A stretch of 54,355 bases of DNA, from assembly GCA_900770275.1 (NCBI GenBank), contig CAAGJS010000022.1, forward strand, positions 1 to 54,355, given 5' to 3'. The translations under genes were made by a program, and so were the position numbers. Each line of letters begins with the position of its first letter. The stretch's first letter is position 1. The DNA is from Erysipelotrichaceae bacterium (GTDB taxonomy: Bacteria; Bacillota_I; Bacilli_A; Erysipelotrichales; Erysipelotrichaceae). Under the pieces are notes generated by a model. That model worked only from the letters and a program-made list of their open reading frames with translations, had not been told where the DNA came from and did no database searches. This document shows, one piece after another, positions 7,909 to 15,758 of the stretch.

Positions 7909-9308
7909 AGATACTTGTTTTTCACTGGCGCATCGATTTTTTCTTTCGCGTCCGGTGCCAGGTGCTTCAGATAATAATAGTAGGAGGACTTCACATGGTC
8001 TGCCGCCCAGCGTCCGGCATTGGGACCGAGGTTGGCGAAGATGGCAAATCCAAACCTCCGCCAGCCGTATTCCTTTCCAAACAGCTGGCCGATCCGGCGC
8101 GGGGAATGGAAGTCATAGAAATACTTCGAAGCCCGGAAGAACTCATCCTGAAGCTCCCATGAGGTCATCTTCTTTGGCAGGAAGGTAACCGTCATCAGAT
8201 CGTGCTTGCTCCAGTCATGAACGATCATCCGGTTCTCCTGGACCATCTGCTCATAGACCGGTGTACCGGGAAACGGTGTCAGGACAGCCGGCTGCAGCTG
8301 ATAGGCATCGATCTCCTTGGCAAACTGTACCGAGCGGCGGATATCTTCCGGTCCATCTTCATCAAGGCCAAGCACGATACTGGCGATGAGACGGATCCCA
8401 TGATCACGGCAGGCGGCAGCTGCCTTGCGGATGTCTTCGATGTTCTGATGTTTGTTCACTTCATCCAGAGCCTTCTGGTTCAGTGACTCGATGCCGATCA
8501 GAACACGGGTCAGATGCGCTTCCTTCAGAAGATTCAGCAGTTCTTCATCTCTTGCCAGGTCTGTTCTTCCAAAGAAGAAGGTTTCCTTGAAGACGAGGTT
8601 CTCCCTGATCATGCGGCGGCAGATTTCCTTGGCCCGTTCCTTGTCGGCGGTAAAGTTATCGTCCTCGAAGTTCATGTACTCGAAGCCCATTTCCTTGTAC
8701 ATCCGCAGTTCGGCAATAACGTTGTCAATGCTGCGCTGGCGATATGGCGCAAACATCCGCGAAGTCGTGCAGAAGGTGCAGCGAAAAGGGCAGCCGCGGG
8801 TAGAGATGACGTTTGCTGCCTTGCACTGTGTCTTCAGAATGGAATAGTCAGGAAAGGGGACCTCGTCGAGATTGCAGATGGGCTGACAATGGATGATCTT
8901 CCCCGGCTTTCTTCCCTCGACCACGTCCAGAATGTCTTTTTCTCCTTCGCCGATGAGCACCTGATCCGCGTGCCGGGCTGCTTCTTCCGGCATGGCGGAA
9001 GCGTGCATGCCGCCGATCAGTACCCGTGCCGAAGATCTGGCATGGATCATGTCTGCCAGCTCATAGGCACGCGGTGCTGTCGAGGTCATCGTGTATATAC
9101 ACACAACGTCGCAGCTGTATACATACCTGAAGTCGACTCTGCCGTTATACTCCTCATAGGCACGCACTTCATGACCCGCGCGGTGAAGAATCCCGCCAAG
9201 AATCAGGGGGCCGGTAATGGAATTCGGCTGCCCGTAAAGCTTACCGCCCTGACGGTAGATCCATAGCCGTTTCAGACCGGCTGCGGGCGTAATCATAGCA
9301 ATTTTCAT
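7893..9308 (-). CDS. Radical SAM protein with N-terminal B12-binding-type domain
   Basis: This 471-residue protein has a cobalamin-binding-like Rossmann domain (about 1-140) and then a radical SAM core with the [4Fe-4S] motif CPFRCTFC (Cys173, Cys177, Cys180). The first domain contains GPLILGGILHRAGHEV and VLIGGMHASAMPEEA, typical of the BchE/P-methylase class. It lacks the DxHxxG cobalamin-ligand motif, so B12 would have to bind base-off without His or not at all. Such enzymes perform methylations, cyclisations and related radical chemistry; the substrate is not evident. The ATG at 9308 has a GAGG site. It diverges from a TetR gene, its likely regulator. Confidence 0.88.
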   Translation of the reverse strand: MKIAMITPAAGLKRLWIYRQGGKLYGQPNSITGPLILGGILHRAGHEVRAYEEYNGRVDFRYVYSCDVVCIYTMTSTAPRAYELADMIHARSSARVLIGGMHASAMPEEAARHADQVLIGEGEKDILDVVEGRKPGKIIHCQPICNLDEVPFPDYSILKTQCKAANVISTRGCPFRCTFCTTSRMFAPYRQRSIDNVIAELRMYKEMGFEYMNFEDDNFTADKERAKEICRRMIRENLVFKETFFFGRTDLARDEELLNLLKEAHLTRVLIGIESLNQKALDEVNKHQNIEDIRKAAAACRDHGIRLIASIVLGLDEDGPEDIRRSVQFAKEIDAYQLQPAVLTPFPGTPVYEQMVQENRMIVHDWSKHDLMTVTFLPKKMTSWELQDEFFRASKYFYDFHSPRRIGQLFGKEYGWRRFGFAIFANLGPNAGRWAADHVKSSYYYYLKHLAPDAKEKIDAPVKNKYLQLPR

Positions 9309-9324
9309 TTCTTTTACCTCATCC

Positions 9325-9339
9325 GCATTATCGCGATGC
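9325..9339 (-). promoter_or_regulatory. Palindrome over the -10 of the radical SAM promoter, candidate TetR operator
   Basis: GCAT (9325-9328) and ATGC (9336-9339) flank an ATCGCGAT core (9330-9337). The minus-strand -10 candidate GATAAT (9332-9327) lies within it. The 77-bp gap between two divergent genes, one a TetR regulator, is the usual site for such an operator. The assignment is inferred. Confidence 0.35.
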
Positions 9340-9385
9340 AGGAAGGGGCAGGAAATGACAGATATTTTGAATTGTTAAGAAAACC

Positions 9386-9964
9386 ATGGATGAAAATACA
9401 ACAAAAGAAAAGCTGAAAGAGGCGATGATCCGAATGCTTGATCAGAAGCACTTCGAGGAAATTCATGTCGTCGATCTCTGCCGTCAGGCTCATGTCAGCC
9501 GCGTCACATTCTACAACTGGTATCAGGATAAGTACGAGCTTCTGGACGCTATCTTTCAGGATGAAATCCAGGAAATTTCGAAGGAAATGGATCGTCTGCA
9601 GAAAGAAAACAATCCCAGCGACGATCCGATCCGTGGATATTGCAATCTGATGGAAGCCGTGCTGATCCGCTACGACAAGCAGTACCATTTCTTTTCCCAT
9701 GCCTCGCAGACGGACGATACCTGGCTTTATTATTTTTTCTACATCAATGTTCTGCATGGGATGGAAACGATTATCCGCCGCTACCGCAGTCGGATCAGCC
9801 CGCAGTTTGATGATGAACAGATGGCCGCCTTCCTTTGCGGAGGAATGTGGGATTTTATCCGTGTCTGCCAGGAAAAAGGCATGAGTCATGAAGAAGTGCG
9901 GAAGGAAGCCGAGAAGATGATGACAGCCGTGCTTCAAAGCAAAGCATTTCAGAACAATGGCTGA
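9386..9964 (+). CDS. TetR/AcrR-family transcriptional regulator
   Basis: A 192-residue protein with an N-terminal TetR helix-turn-helix (about 6-52, including VVDLCRQAHVSRVTFYNWYQDK, close to the family consensus) and a helical ligand-binding domain. It probably represses its own gene and the divergent radical SAM gene, and possibly the downstream envelope operon. No clear ribosome site precedes the ATG at 9386 (the bases before it are AAGAAAACC). No terminator was found in the 135 bp after it. Confidence 0.88.
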   Translation: MDENTTKEKLKEAMIRMLDQKHFEEIHVVDLCRQAHVSRVTFYNWYQDKYELLDAIFQDEIQEISKEMDRLQKENNPSDDPIRGYCNLMEAVLIRYDKQYHFFSHASQTDDTWLYYFFYINVLHGMETIIRRYRSRISPQFDDEQMAAFLCGGMWDFIRVCQEKGMSHEEVRKEAEKMMTAVLQSKAFQNNG

Positions 9965-10040
9965 AGGCATCCGCTGTGAAAAAAACCGGCAGGCGTCAAA
10001 ATCAGAAATATGGTCCATAGCCTTCTATTTTTGGGATGTA

Positions 10041-10046
10041 TATAAT
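10041..10046 (+). promoter_or_regulatory. -10 box upstream of the LtaS-like gene
   Basis: A perfect TATAAT lies about 54 nt before the ATG at 10100 in an AT-rich stretch. No good -35 is seen. A separate TTGACT at 10054-10059 lacks a matching -10. Confidence 0.35.
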
Positions 10047-10099
10047 AGCGTTATTGACTTTTGAGATTTGATCCGGATTTTACAAGGAGGGGGAGGAAT

Positions 10100-12007
10100 A
10101 TGAAAAAGAAGCGCACGCAGCTGATGCTGATTGAGCTGGTTTATACCATTGTTCTGCTGGTATTCTGGCTTGTTCTGGTGCATTATTATGCGCCGTTAAC
10201 GACATATTCCATTCCTTTGTTTATATGTTTCTTTGCTGGTGCACTTCTGCTGATCTGGTTTCTCGGACCGGCATTTTCCCGCTGGCTGCTTTTGGTGTAC
10301 GGGGGCATTTTTACGGCGTATGTTGTCTCCCAGACCTGCTATTTTCGGGCCTTCAAGTCATATTATCGCTGGAATACGGTCAAGGACCTTGCCTCGGAAG
10401 TGACAGGGGCTGCGGACAGTGCAGCCGCCTTTATCCAGAAACAGGACCTTGTTTTCCTGATCGCATTTTTGGTCATTCAGATTGTCTTCATCGTTCTCTT
10501 TTTCTGGCGGGAACGCGGTGCCTATAAATGGAAGAATACCTGGAAGTTCCGTCTCGTCTCTCTGGCGGTTTCAATTGCTCTGGGGGTTGGAAGCTTTTCC
10601 GTTTATCGAAAACAGATCAACTCATTAGCCAGCGATGAAGGGGATTCCATGTACCTGTCGGATTTCTATCTTTATGAGCGTCTCCCCAACTCTCTGCAGG
10701 TTGTTAACCGCTTCGGCCTGCTGCCATATGCAGTGCGGGATACGCAGCTGTTTCTGAACGGGTCTGATACAGATTCCATCGAAACCATGCGCAGCGATGT
10801 TGAATCCTTTCTTGCTATGCGGCCAGATCAGGAAACCAACGATTATACAGGCATGTTTGCCGGCAAGAATGCCTTCTTCATTCAGGCAGAGTCGTATAAC
10901 CGGGCTGCGCTGGATCCGGAGCTGACGCCGAATCTCTGGAAGATGTATTCCAAAGGCATGCGCATCGATGGCTTCAATACGCCGGCTCTGCAGGGATCCA
11001 CAAGTGATACCGAGTTTATGGCCAATGTTTCCCTGATTCCAAACGGAGAGGGGCATGCGGCCTGCTACGAATATTCGTTTAATACCTATCCGACAACCCT
11101 TGCCAGCATGTTCAAGGAAAACGGCTATGGCACCACGGCCTATCACAACAACTATGGCGAATACTATAACCGCAAGCAGACCATGATTCAGTATGGATAT
11201 GATTCCTTCCTTGACTGCACGGATATGGGAATGGCAGATGCCTCTTCGGACACCGCTGTCATGCAGGTGATGCAGTACATGTATGATGCCAGCAGTGAGC
11301 CGTTCATGGGCTACTGGATTTCCTACAGCGGCCATCAGCCCTATACGCTCGAGGCGGTCGGTGTTACGGAAGAAAATGTCGCGAAGGTGCGCGCAAAATA
11401 TCCGAATCTGCAGGATGATTATGTTTCCTATCTTGCCAAGAATATGGATCTGGACCAGGCAATCGGTATGCTTGAGGATAAGCTCAATCAGGCCGGTATT
11501 CTTGATGATACAGTATTCATTGTCTTCGGCGATCATGAAGCCAAGGAGCTGACGTTCTGGGGCGACAGCCCGTTCTATGAGCAGACGGGCATTGACCCGG
11601 TTGACTCCTATCGTTATACGGATCTTTACTTCTATTGCACGGATATGGAAGAACCGATTCATTATTCCAAGGTCGCAACGACGCTGGATCTGGTGCCGAC
11701 GGTTGCCAATCTCTGGGGATTTACGATCAATACGCATCAGATTCTTGGCCGCGACATTTTTGATCCGGATTATTCCGGTTTCTTCTTCAGTCTCTGGGAT
11801 GCGTGGAAGACGGATCATTATTCCTGGGATTTTGTAAACGACAAATACACCTTCTTCGACGATTATGATCCGAAACTGGCCCAGCAGGAGATGATGTACG
11901 GCATGGAAGAGGAGCGGATCTCGCTCGAACTGCTGAAGTGTGATTATTTCGGCAACGGTGCGGGGATCGGCGAATATGAAAAGCATCCGATCAATGAAGC
12001 ATGGTAA
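10100..12007 (+). CDS. LtaS-like sulfatase-fold membrane enzyme (lipoteichoic-acid-synthase family)
   Basis: The protein has 635 residues. Five hydrophobic helices occupy about the first 190 residues, followed by an extracellular alkaline-phosphatase/sulfatase-type domain. Family active-site elements are present: metal ligand Glu264 in FIQAESYN, nucleophile Thr301 in QGSTSDTEF, and Asp478-His479 in FGDHEA. LtaS-family enzymes transfer glycerol phosphate from phosphatidylglycerol to growing lipoteichoic acid or related polymers. The start is the ATG at 10100, directly behind AGGAGGGGGAGG. It leads a three-gene envelope operon with a GT2 and a GT-C-like protein, which suggests synthesis of a glycosylated polymer. 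Confidence 0.9.
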   Translation: MKKKRTQLMLIELVYTIVLLVFWLVLVHYYAPLTTYSIPLFICFFAGALLLIWFLGPAFSRWLLLVYGGIFTAYVVSQTCYFRAFKSYYRWNTVKDLASEVTGAADSAAAFIQKQDLVFLIAFLVIQIVFIVLFFWRERGAYKWKNTWKFRLVSLAVSIALGVGSFSVYRKQINSLASDEGDSMYLSDFYLYERLPNSLQVVNRFGLLPYAVRDTQLFLNGSDTDSIETMRSDVESFLAMRPDQETNDYTGMFAGKNAFFIQAESYNRAALDPELTPNLWKMYSKGMRIDGFNTPALQGSTSDTEFMANVSLIPNGEGHAACYEYSFNTYPTTLASMFKENGYGTTAYHNNYGEYYNRKQTMIQYGYDSFLDCTDMGMADASSDTAVMQVMQYMYDASSEPFMGYWISYSGHQPYTLEAVGVTEENVAKVRAKYPNLQDDYVSYLAKNMDLDQAIGMLEDKLNQAGILDDTVFIVFGDHEAKELTFWGDSPFYEQTGIDPVDSYRYTDLYFYCTDMEEPIHYSKVATTLDLVPTVANLWGFTINTHQILGRDIFDPDYSGFFFSLWDAWKTDHYSWDFVNDKYTFFDDYDPKLAQQEMMYGMEEERISLELLKCDYFGNGAGIGEYEKHPINEAW

Positions 12008-12008
12008 G

Positions 12009-12929
12009 ATGTTGGAAATGACGGAAAACAAGCAGAAAAAAGTCGCCGTTCTTATTCCCTGCTACAACGAGGAGCTGACCATCAAAAGTGTCATTGATGA
12101 TTTTCATAAGGCTCTTCCGGATGCGGAAATCTATGTCTATGACAACAACTGTACCGATCGTACGGCCGAAATTGCCCGTTCCGCCGGTGCCATCGTCCGC
12201 AGAGAGACCCGGCAGGGCAAGGGAAATGTTGTACGTTCCATGTTCCGGCAGATCGATGCGGATGCCTATGTGCTTGTCGATGGGGATGATACATACCCCG
12301 CGGAAGAAGTAAACAGGCTTCTGGTGCCGGTTCTTGAAGATGGCGTGGATATGGCGATCGGCGACCGTCTGAGCAATGGTACCTACTACAGTGAAAACAA
12401 GCGTCCGTTCCATGAATTCGGGAACAACCTTGTCCGTGACCTGATCAATCGCCTGTTTCATGGCAGTATTCATGACATCATGACGGGCTATCGGGTCTTC
12501 AGCCGCCGCTTCGTCAAATGCATGCCGGTGCGCTCCGAAGGCTTTCAGATTGAAACCGAAATGACGGTTTTCGCCCTGGTGATGCGGATGAAAATCTGTG
12601 AGCAGCCCATTGCCTATCGTGATCGGCCGGCGGGATCCTTCTCGAAGCTGAATACGTTCCACGATGGCTTCCGCGTGTTAAAGACGCTCTTTGATCTTTA
12701 CAAGGATTATCGGCCCATGTTTTTCTTCTTCTGGTTCTTCCTTGTGCTGTTTGTTGTGGGAATCATTCTTCTGCATACTTCCCTGGCGGTGGCAGGTCTT
12801 GTCATTACCATTGCGGCAATGTTCCTGATGGCAACGGGGATCGTGCTCGATTCCGTCAAAAATCTCAAGATTCAGTTTCTCGAAGAAACTCTGAATCAAT
12901 ATGATGAGACACATTCCGAAATAAACTGA
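12009..12929 (+). CDS. Family 2 glycosyltransferase with C-terminal membrane hairpin (dolichyl/polyprenyl-phosphate sugar synthase type)
   Basis: About 306 residues. The N-terminal GT-A domain has VAVLIPCYNEELTIKSV, the metal-binding VDGDDTYP and a RQGKGNVVR loop. Two membrane helices occupy about 232-280, as in polyprenyl-phosphate sugar synthases. It likely makes a lipid-linked sugar used by the GT-C-like protein encoded next. Translation restarts right after the upstream stop: TAA (12005-12007), then ATG at 12009. An in-frame ATG at 12018 is also possible and neither has a good ribosome site, so coupling is expected. Confidence 0.85.
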   Translation: MLEMTENKQKKVAVLIPCYNEELTIKSVIDDFHKALPDAEIYVYDNNCTDRTAEIARSAGAIVRRETRQGKGNVVRSMFRQIDADAYVLVDGDDTYPAEEVNRLLVPVLEDGVDMAIGDRLSNGTYYSENKRPFHEFGNNLVRDLINRLFHGSIHDIMTGYRVFSRRFVKCMPVRSEGFQIETEMTVFALVMRMKICEQPIAYRDRPAGSFSKLNTFHDGFRVLKTLFDLYKDYRPMFFFFWFFLVLFVVGIILLHTSLAVAGLVITIAAMFLMATGIVLDSVKNLKIQFLEETLNQYDETHSEIN

Positions 12930-12936
12930 CTGCATT

Positions 12937-14979
12937 ATGAAATGGATATTTCTTCTCAGCATCGCCGCCATCATCCTGTTTGAGGGGATGGGAACCGCTG
13001 TTCTTGCGCGGCTTCATATTGCCAGCGGCCGCTTCAGTGCACCTTACGGGGCGGCGGTTTTTCTGGCTTTCTGTGCCATTGGCTATTATCCGATTCAGCT
13101 GGTCCATGGTTCTTTTCTCTGGATCCAGATCATCACCGGTATTGTTGCACTTTTTGCCCTGACCTGTACCATCCGCCACTGGCGCGATGTTGTCTATGAA
13201 TTTTCAAGGAAGGAAATCTGGATCATCGTCGGTTCACTGGCCGCCTTCATTGCGGTTCTTTATCAATGTCATCCGGATCTGGAATTCTCCGATGCGCCGA
13301 TGTATTTAAATAACATTGCGCAGAACATCCATAATCCCCGGATCAACCTGTTCAACCTTTATACGGGGAAGACCGGAGCAGAATGGGATGCGCTGTATCT
13401 GTATCAGGGGTATTACCAGCTTGTTTCCGTCTATGCTTCGATCCTTTTGGATCTGAAATCAATCCCTGTTCTCAAATCGGTCATCTGGGGCATCGGCTTC
13501 ATCTATAACGCGCTGTCTGCGATGCTTGCAGTGAATATCGTTAAGAAGCTCGATCTTTCCAAACGCTGGCAGAAGATTGTTCTGCTTGTGTTTGCATTGT
13601 TCTATCTGAACTTCTATTACTGGCGGGTCATTGATGCCTACTATGGGAACACATGGCGGACGTTCTTCATCACGATGCTGATGTTCCTGGTCTACCGGTG
13701 GCTGGCGGGCGATTTCCGTGATTCTTCGGCGCGCTGGATTCTTGCCTTTGTGTCCTTTGCGGGCATCGCATCTTCCAGTTCCTATCTTCCGGTGTCGTTT
13801 GCGGCTCTCTCGATTCTTGGCATGTATCTCTGCTTCCTGCATCGGGACAATGTTTTCTACAATCTGTCGTGGATTGTTCTGCCATTGGTCATTTATTCCT
13901 GCATTCTGCTGCATCGGACCCATGCGGCTGTTGGAGTCGGTCTGGCTGTGATCTTTCTGATCTATTACTGTCTTTCCCAGAAGGATTGTGTACAGAATAT
14001 TCTGGTCCGCGTCGATGACTGGTTTTCCAAACATGCGAAGCTGCTGTTTGTCTTTGTTCTGCCTCTGACGCTGATCATCTACAGCCTGTACATGCATATT
14101 GCGGATCCTGACTATCTTTATGATTATGAATATTTCTTCCGCAATCATCAGGATGTGGATATGGTCAAGGATTACTTCTTTGCCTATTCCAACTGGGCAG
14201 ACAATCTGATCAACGTTCTGCGCTGGGGCGGGGTGGTTCTGGTCTGCCGCAATGCTCTGACTTCGGATGAGCGCTATCTTCGTTTCAATTTTCTGATGAT
14301 GATTTTCATCTTCATGAATCCGCTATGTACGCCGACGATCGCCAAGTTCCTTGCCAGCAACGTTTTCTATCGGATCTGGGAAGTGATGTTCAATCCATTT
14401 ACGGAACTGTATCTGCTTGGGGCCTGGATGAAGGCAGGAGAGAAGTGCCGCTGGCTTCCGGCCGCAGTTTCATCAGTTTTGATCCTTGTGACCATTTACA
14501 GTAACGTCGAAGCTCTCAATGGCAACCGGAATTATCAGTACGGCTTCTATGTGGAAGATAAAGAGGACTATGATCCCCTGAGCAAGATTGAGCCGGAGTC
14601 GGAAGAAGTGTTCACGGCTCTGAAAAATGAACTGGACAGCAGACAGTGGAGCGATCAGCCCGTCGTCATCTCGCAGGCAGAAGGGATGCGCGTCTATCTT
14701 CCCAATGTCTATCAGCCGATTACGGCACGTGACACTTACTATTCCTCAACCCGGATCGATCAGGATCTCTATGAGATCTGCCGCCGCCATCATCCATGGG
14801 AAAGCGAAAGTACCCAGGAGGATGTCGACTATACAGAGACAGAAACTTTGTTCCGGAAGTACGGCATCAATTATGCGATTGTTCGCTATTGGGAAAATCC
14901 GGAGCTTGATGAGCAGCTGGCATCGTTTGCGGAAAACATCTATACAACGTCGCATCTGAAACTGTATCGGCTTCAGTGA
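12937..14979 (+). CDS. Polytopic membrane protein resembling GT-C glycosyltransferases
   Basis: A 680-residue protein with about a dozen hydrophobic helices over residues 1-530 and a soluble C-terminal part (about 545-680). An acidic motif after the third helix (HPDLEFSDAPMYLNN) sits where GT-C enzymes carry their catalytic aspartates. The tail (KYGINYAIVRYWENPELDEQ, then a closing LKLYRLQ) resembles the ends of bacterial GT-C and YfhO-like sugar transferases. It starts 7 nt after the GT2 stop codon. A strong terminator follows, so it is the last gene of the operon. Its role as lipid-sugar-dependent glycosyltransferase is inferred from topology and context. Confidence 0.7.
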   Translation: MKWIFLLSIAAIILFEGMGTAVLARLHIASGRFSAPYGAAVFLAFCAIGYYPIQLVHGSFLWIQIITGIVALFALTCTIRHWRDVVYEFSRKEIWIIVGSLAAFIAVLYQCHPDLEFSDAPMYLNNIAQNIHNPRINLFNLYTGKTGAEWDALYLYQGYYQLVSVYASILLDLKSIPVLKSVIWGIGFIYNALSAMLAVNIVKKLDLSKRWQKIVLLVFALFYLNFYYWRVIDAYYGNTWRTFFITMLMFLVYRWLAGDFRDSSARWILAFVSFAGIASSSSYLPVSFAALSILGMYLCFLHRDNVFYNLSWIVLPLVIYSCILLHRTHAAVGVGLAVIFLIYYCLSQKDCVQNILVRVDDWFSKHAKLLFVFVLPLTLIIYSLYMHIADPDYLYDYEYFFRNHQDVDMVKDYFFAYSNWADNLINVLRWGGVVLVCRNALTSDERYLRFNFLMMIFIFMNPLCTPTIAKFLASNVFYRIWEVMFNPFTELYLLGAWMKAGEKCRWLPAAVSSVLILVTIYSNVEALNGNRNYQYGFYVEDKEDYDPLSKIEPESEEVFTALKNELDSRQWSDQPVVISQAEGMRVYLPNVYQPITARDTYYSSTRIDQDLYEICRRHHPWESESTQEDVDYTETETLFRKYGINYAIVRYWENPELDEQLASFAENIYTTSHLKLYRLQ

Positions 14980-14985
14980 GTTTCG

Positions 14986-15010
14986 GGAAGGCTGACTGCC
15001 TTCCTTTTCT
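14986..15010 (+). terminator. Terminator of the envelope operon
   Basis: GGAAGGC (14986-14992) pairs with GCCTTCC (14998-15004) across a 5-nt loop, followed by TTTTCT. Confidence 0.85.
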
Positions 15011-15081
15011 CTTGCCTTTTTACAGAATTTTTACATGCATATTACCTGTTGGGATGCCGGAGGACTGAGTTTAGGAATTTT

Positions 15082-15094
15082 AAACAAAATGTTT
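15082..15094. promoter_or_regulatory. Inverted repeat upstream of the pot promoter, candidate operator
   Basis: AAACA-AAA-TGTTT is a perfect palindrome just upstream of the -35 box of the polyamine operon. A related AT-rich palindrome lies downstream (15146-15160), so these are candidate sites for the XRE-cupin regulator encoded next. Confidence 0.4.
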
Positions 15095-15103
15095 GAAATT
15101 ATG

Positions 15104-15131
15104 TTGCACGCAGGGCAGGCGACTGTATAAT
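15104..15131 (+). promoter_or_regulatory. Promoter of the polyamine transport operon
   Basis: TTGCAC (15104-15109), a 16-bp spacer and TATAAT (15126-15131) make a near-consensus vegetative promoter. Transcription would begin near 15138, giving a 5' leader of about 53 nt. Confidence 0.7.
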
Positions 15132-15145
15132 AAATTCTGTTTTGG

Positions 15146-15160
15146 AATTCTAAAAGAATT
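15146..15160. promoter_or_regulatory. Inverted repeat downstream of the pot promoter, candidate operator
   Basis: AATTC (15146-15150) and GAATT (15156-15160) flank TAAAA in the early transcribed region. Binding here would block transcription. Further AT-rich half-sites (GTTTAC, CTAAAC) follow before the ribosome site. Confidence 0.35.
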
Positions 15161-15190
15161 GTTTACAGTTACTAAACAAAGGAGGGGCGG

Positions 15191-15730
15191 ATGGACATTG
15201 GCAAACGAATACGTCAGCTGCGGGTACAGAATGATCTGACGCTGGAGGAACTGGCTTCACGGACGGAGCTGACCAAGGGTTTTCTTTCACAGCTGGAGCG
15301 CAACCTCGCTTCTCCCAGCATTGCGACGCTGGAGGATATTGCGGAAGCGCTTGGCGTCAGTATGGCAGAATTCTTCGCTTCGCAGGAAGAGGAACAGGTC
15401 GTCTTTACGGAAAACGATGCCTTCGTCGATGAGAGAGATAACGAGACAATTCACTGGATTGTGCCCAATGCGCAGAAAAACGCCATGGAGCCGGTGATCA
15501 TCGATCTGCTTCCGCACCAGGAAACGGATCCGATGGAGCCGCATAATGGCGAGGAATTCGGCTATGTGCTTTCCGGGAAGGTCGCTCTGGTGTGGGGCGG
15601 CAATAAGAAAGGCAGAATTCTTCACAAAGGGGACAACTTCTACATGCCGGGCAAGTACCGGTACTATCTGGCAAACCGCTGGGATAAACCGGCGAGTATT
15701 CTTTGGGTCTCAACGCCGCCGGCGTTCTGA
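15191..15730 (+). CDS. XRE-family regulator with C-terminal cupin domain (PuuR type)
   Basis: A 179-residue protein. The N-terminal helix-turn-helix (about 1-58: RIRQLRVQNDLTLEELASR, TKGFLSQLERN) is of the Cro/CI type, and the C-terminal cupin (about 105-178, GYVLSGKVALVW and GDNFYMP) binds a small ligand. This architecture is common for regulators placed first in putrescine/spermidine operons, so it probably senses polyamines and controls its own operon through the palindromes at 15082-15160. AAAGGAGGGG precedes the ATG. Confidence 0.92.
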   Translation: MDIGKRIRQLRVQNDLTLEELASRTELTKGFLSQLERNLASPSIATLEDIAEALGVSMAEFFASQEEEQVVFTENDAFVDERDNETIHWIVPNAQKNAMEPVIIDLLPHQETDPMEPHNGEEFGYVLSGKVALVWGGNKKGRILHKGDNFYMPGKYRYYLANRWDKPASILWVSTPPAF

Positions 15731-15758
15731 TAAAGCAAGCAAAGGGGAAGAAAGGGAT

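Noticed and set aside
15546..15758. A 71-residue N-terminal extension of PotA
   Set aside because: It overlaps the regulator gene in another frame; the ABC domain starts right after the ATG at 15759 with a ribosome site.
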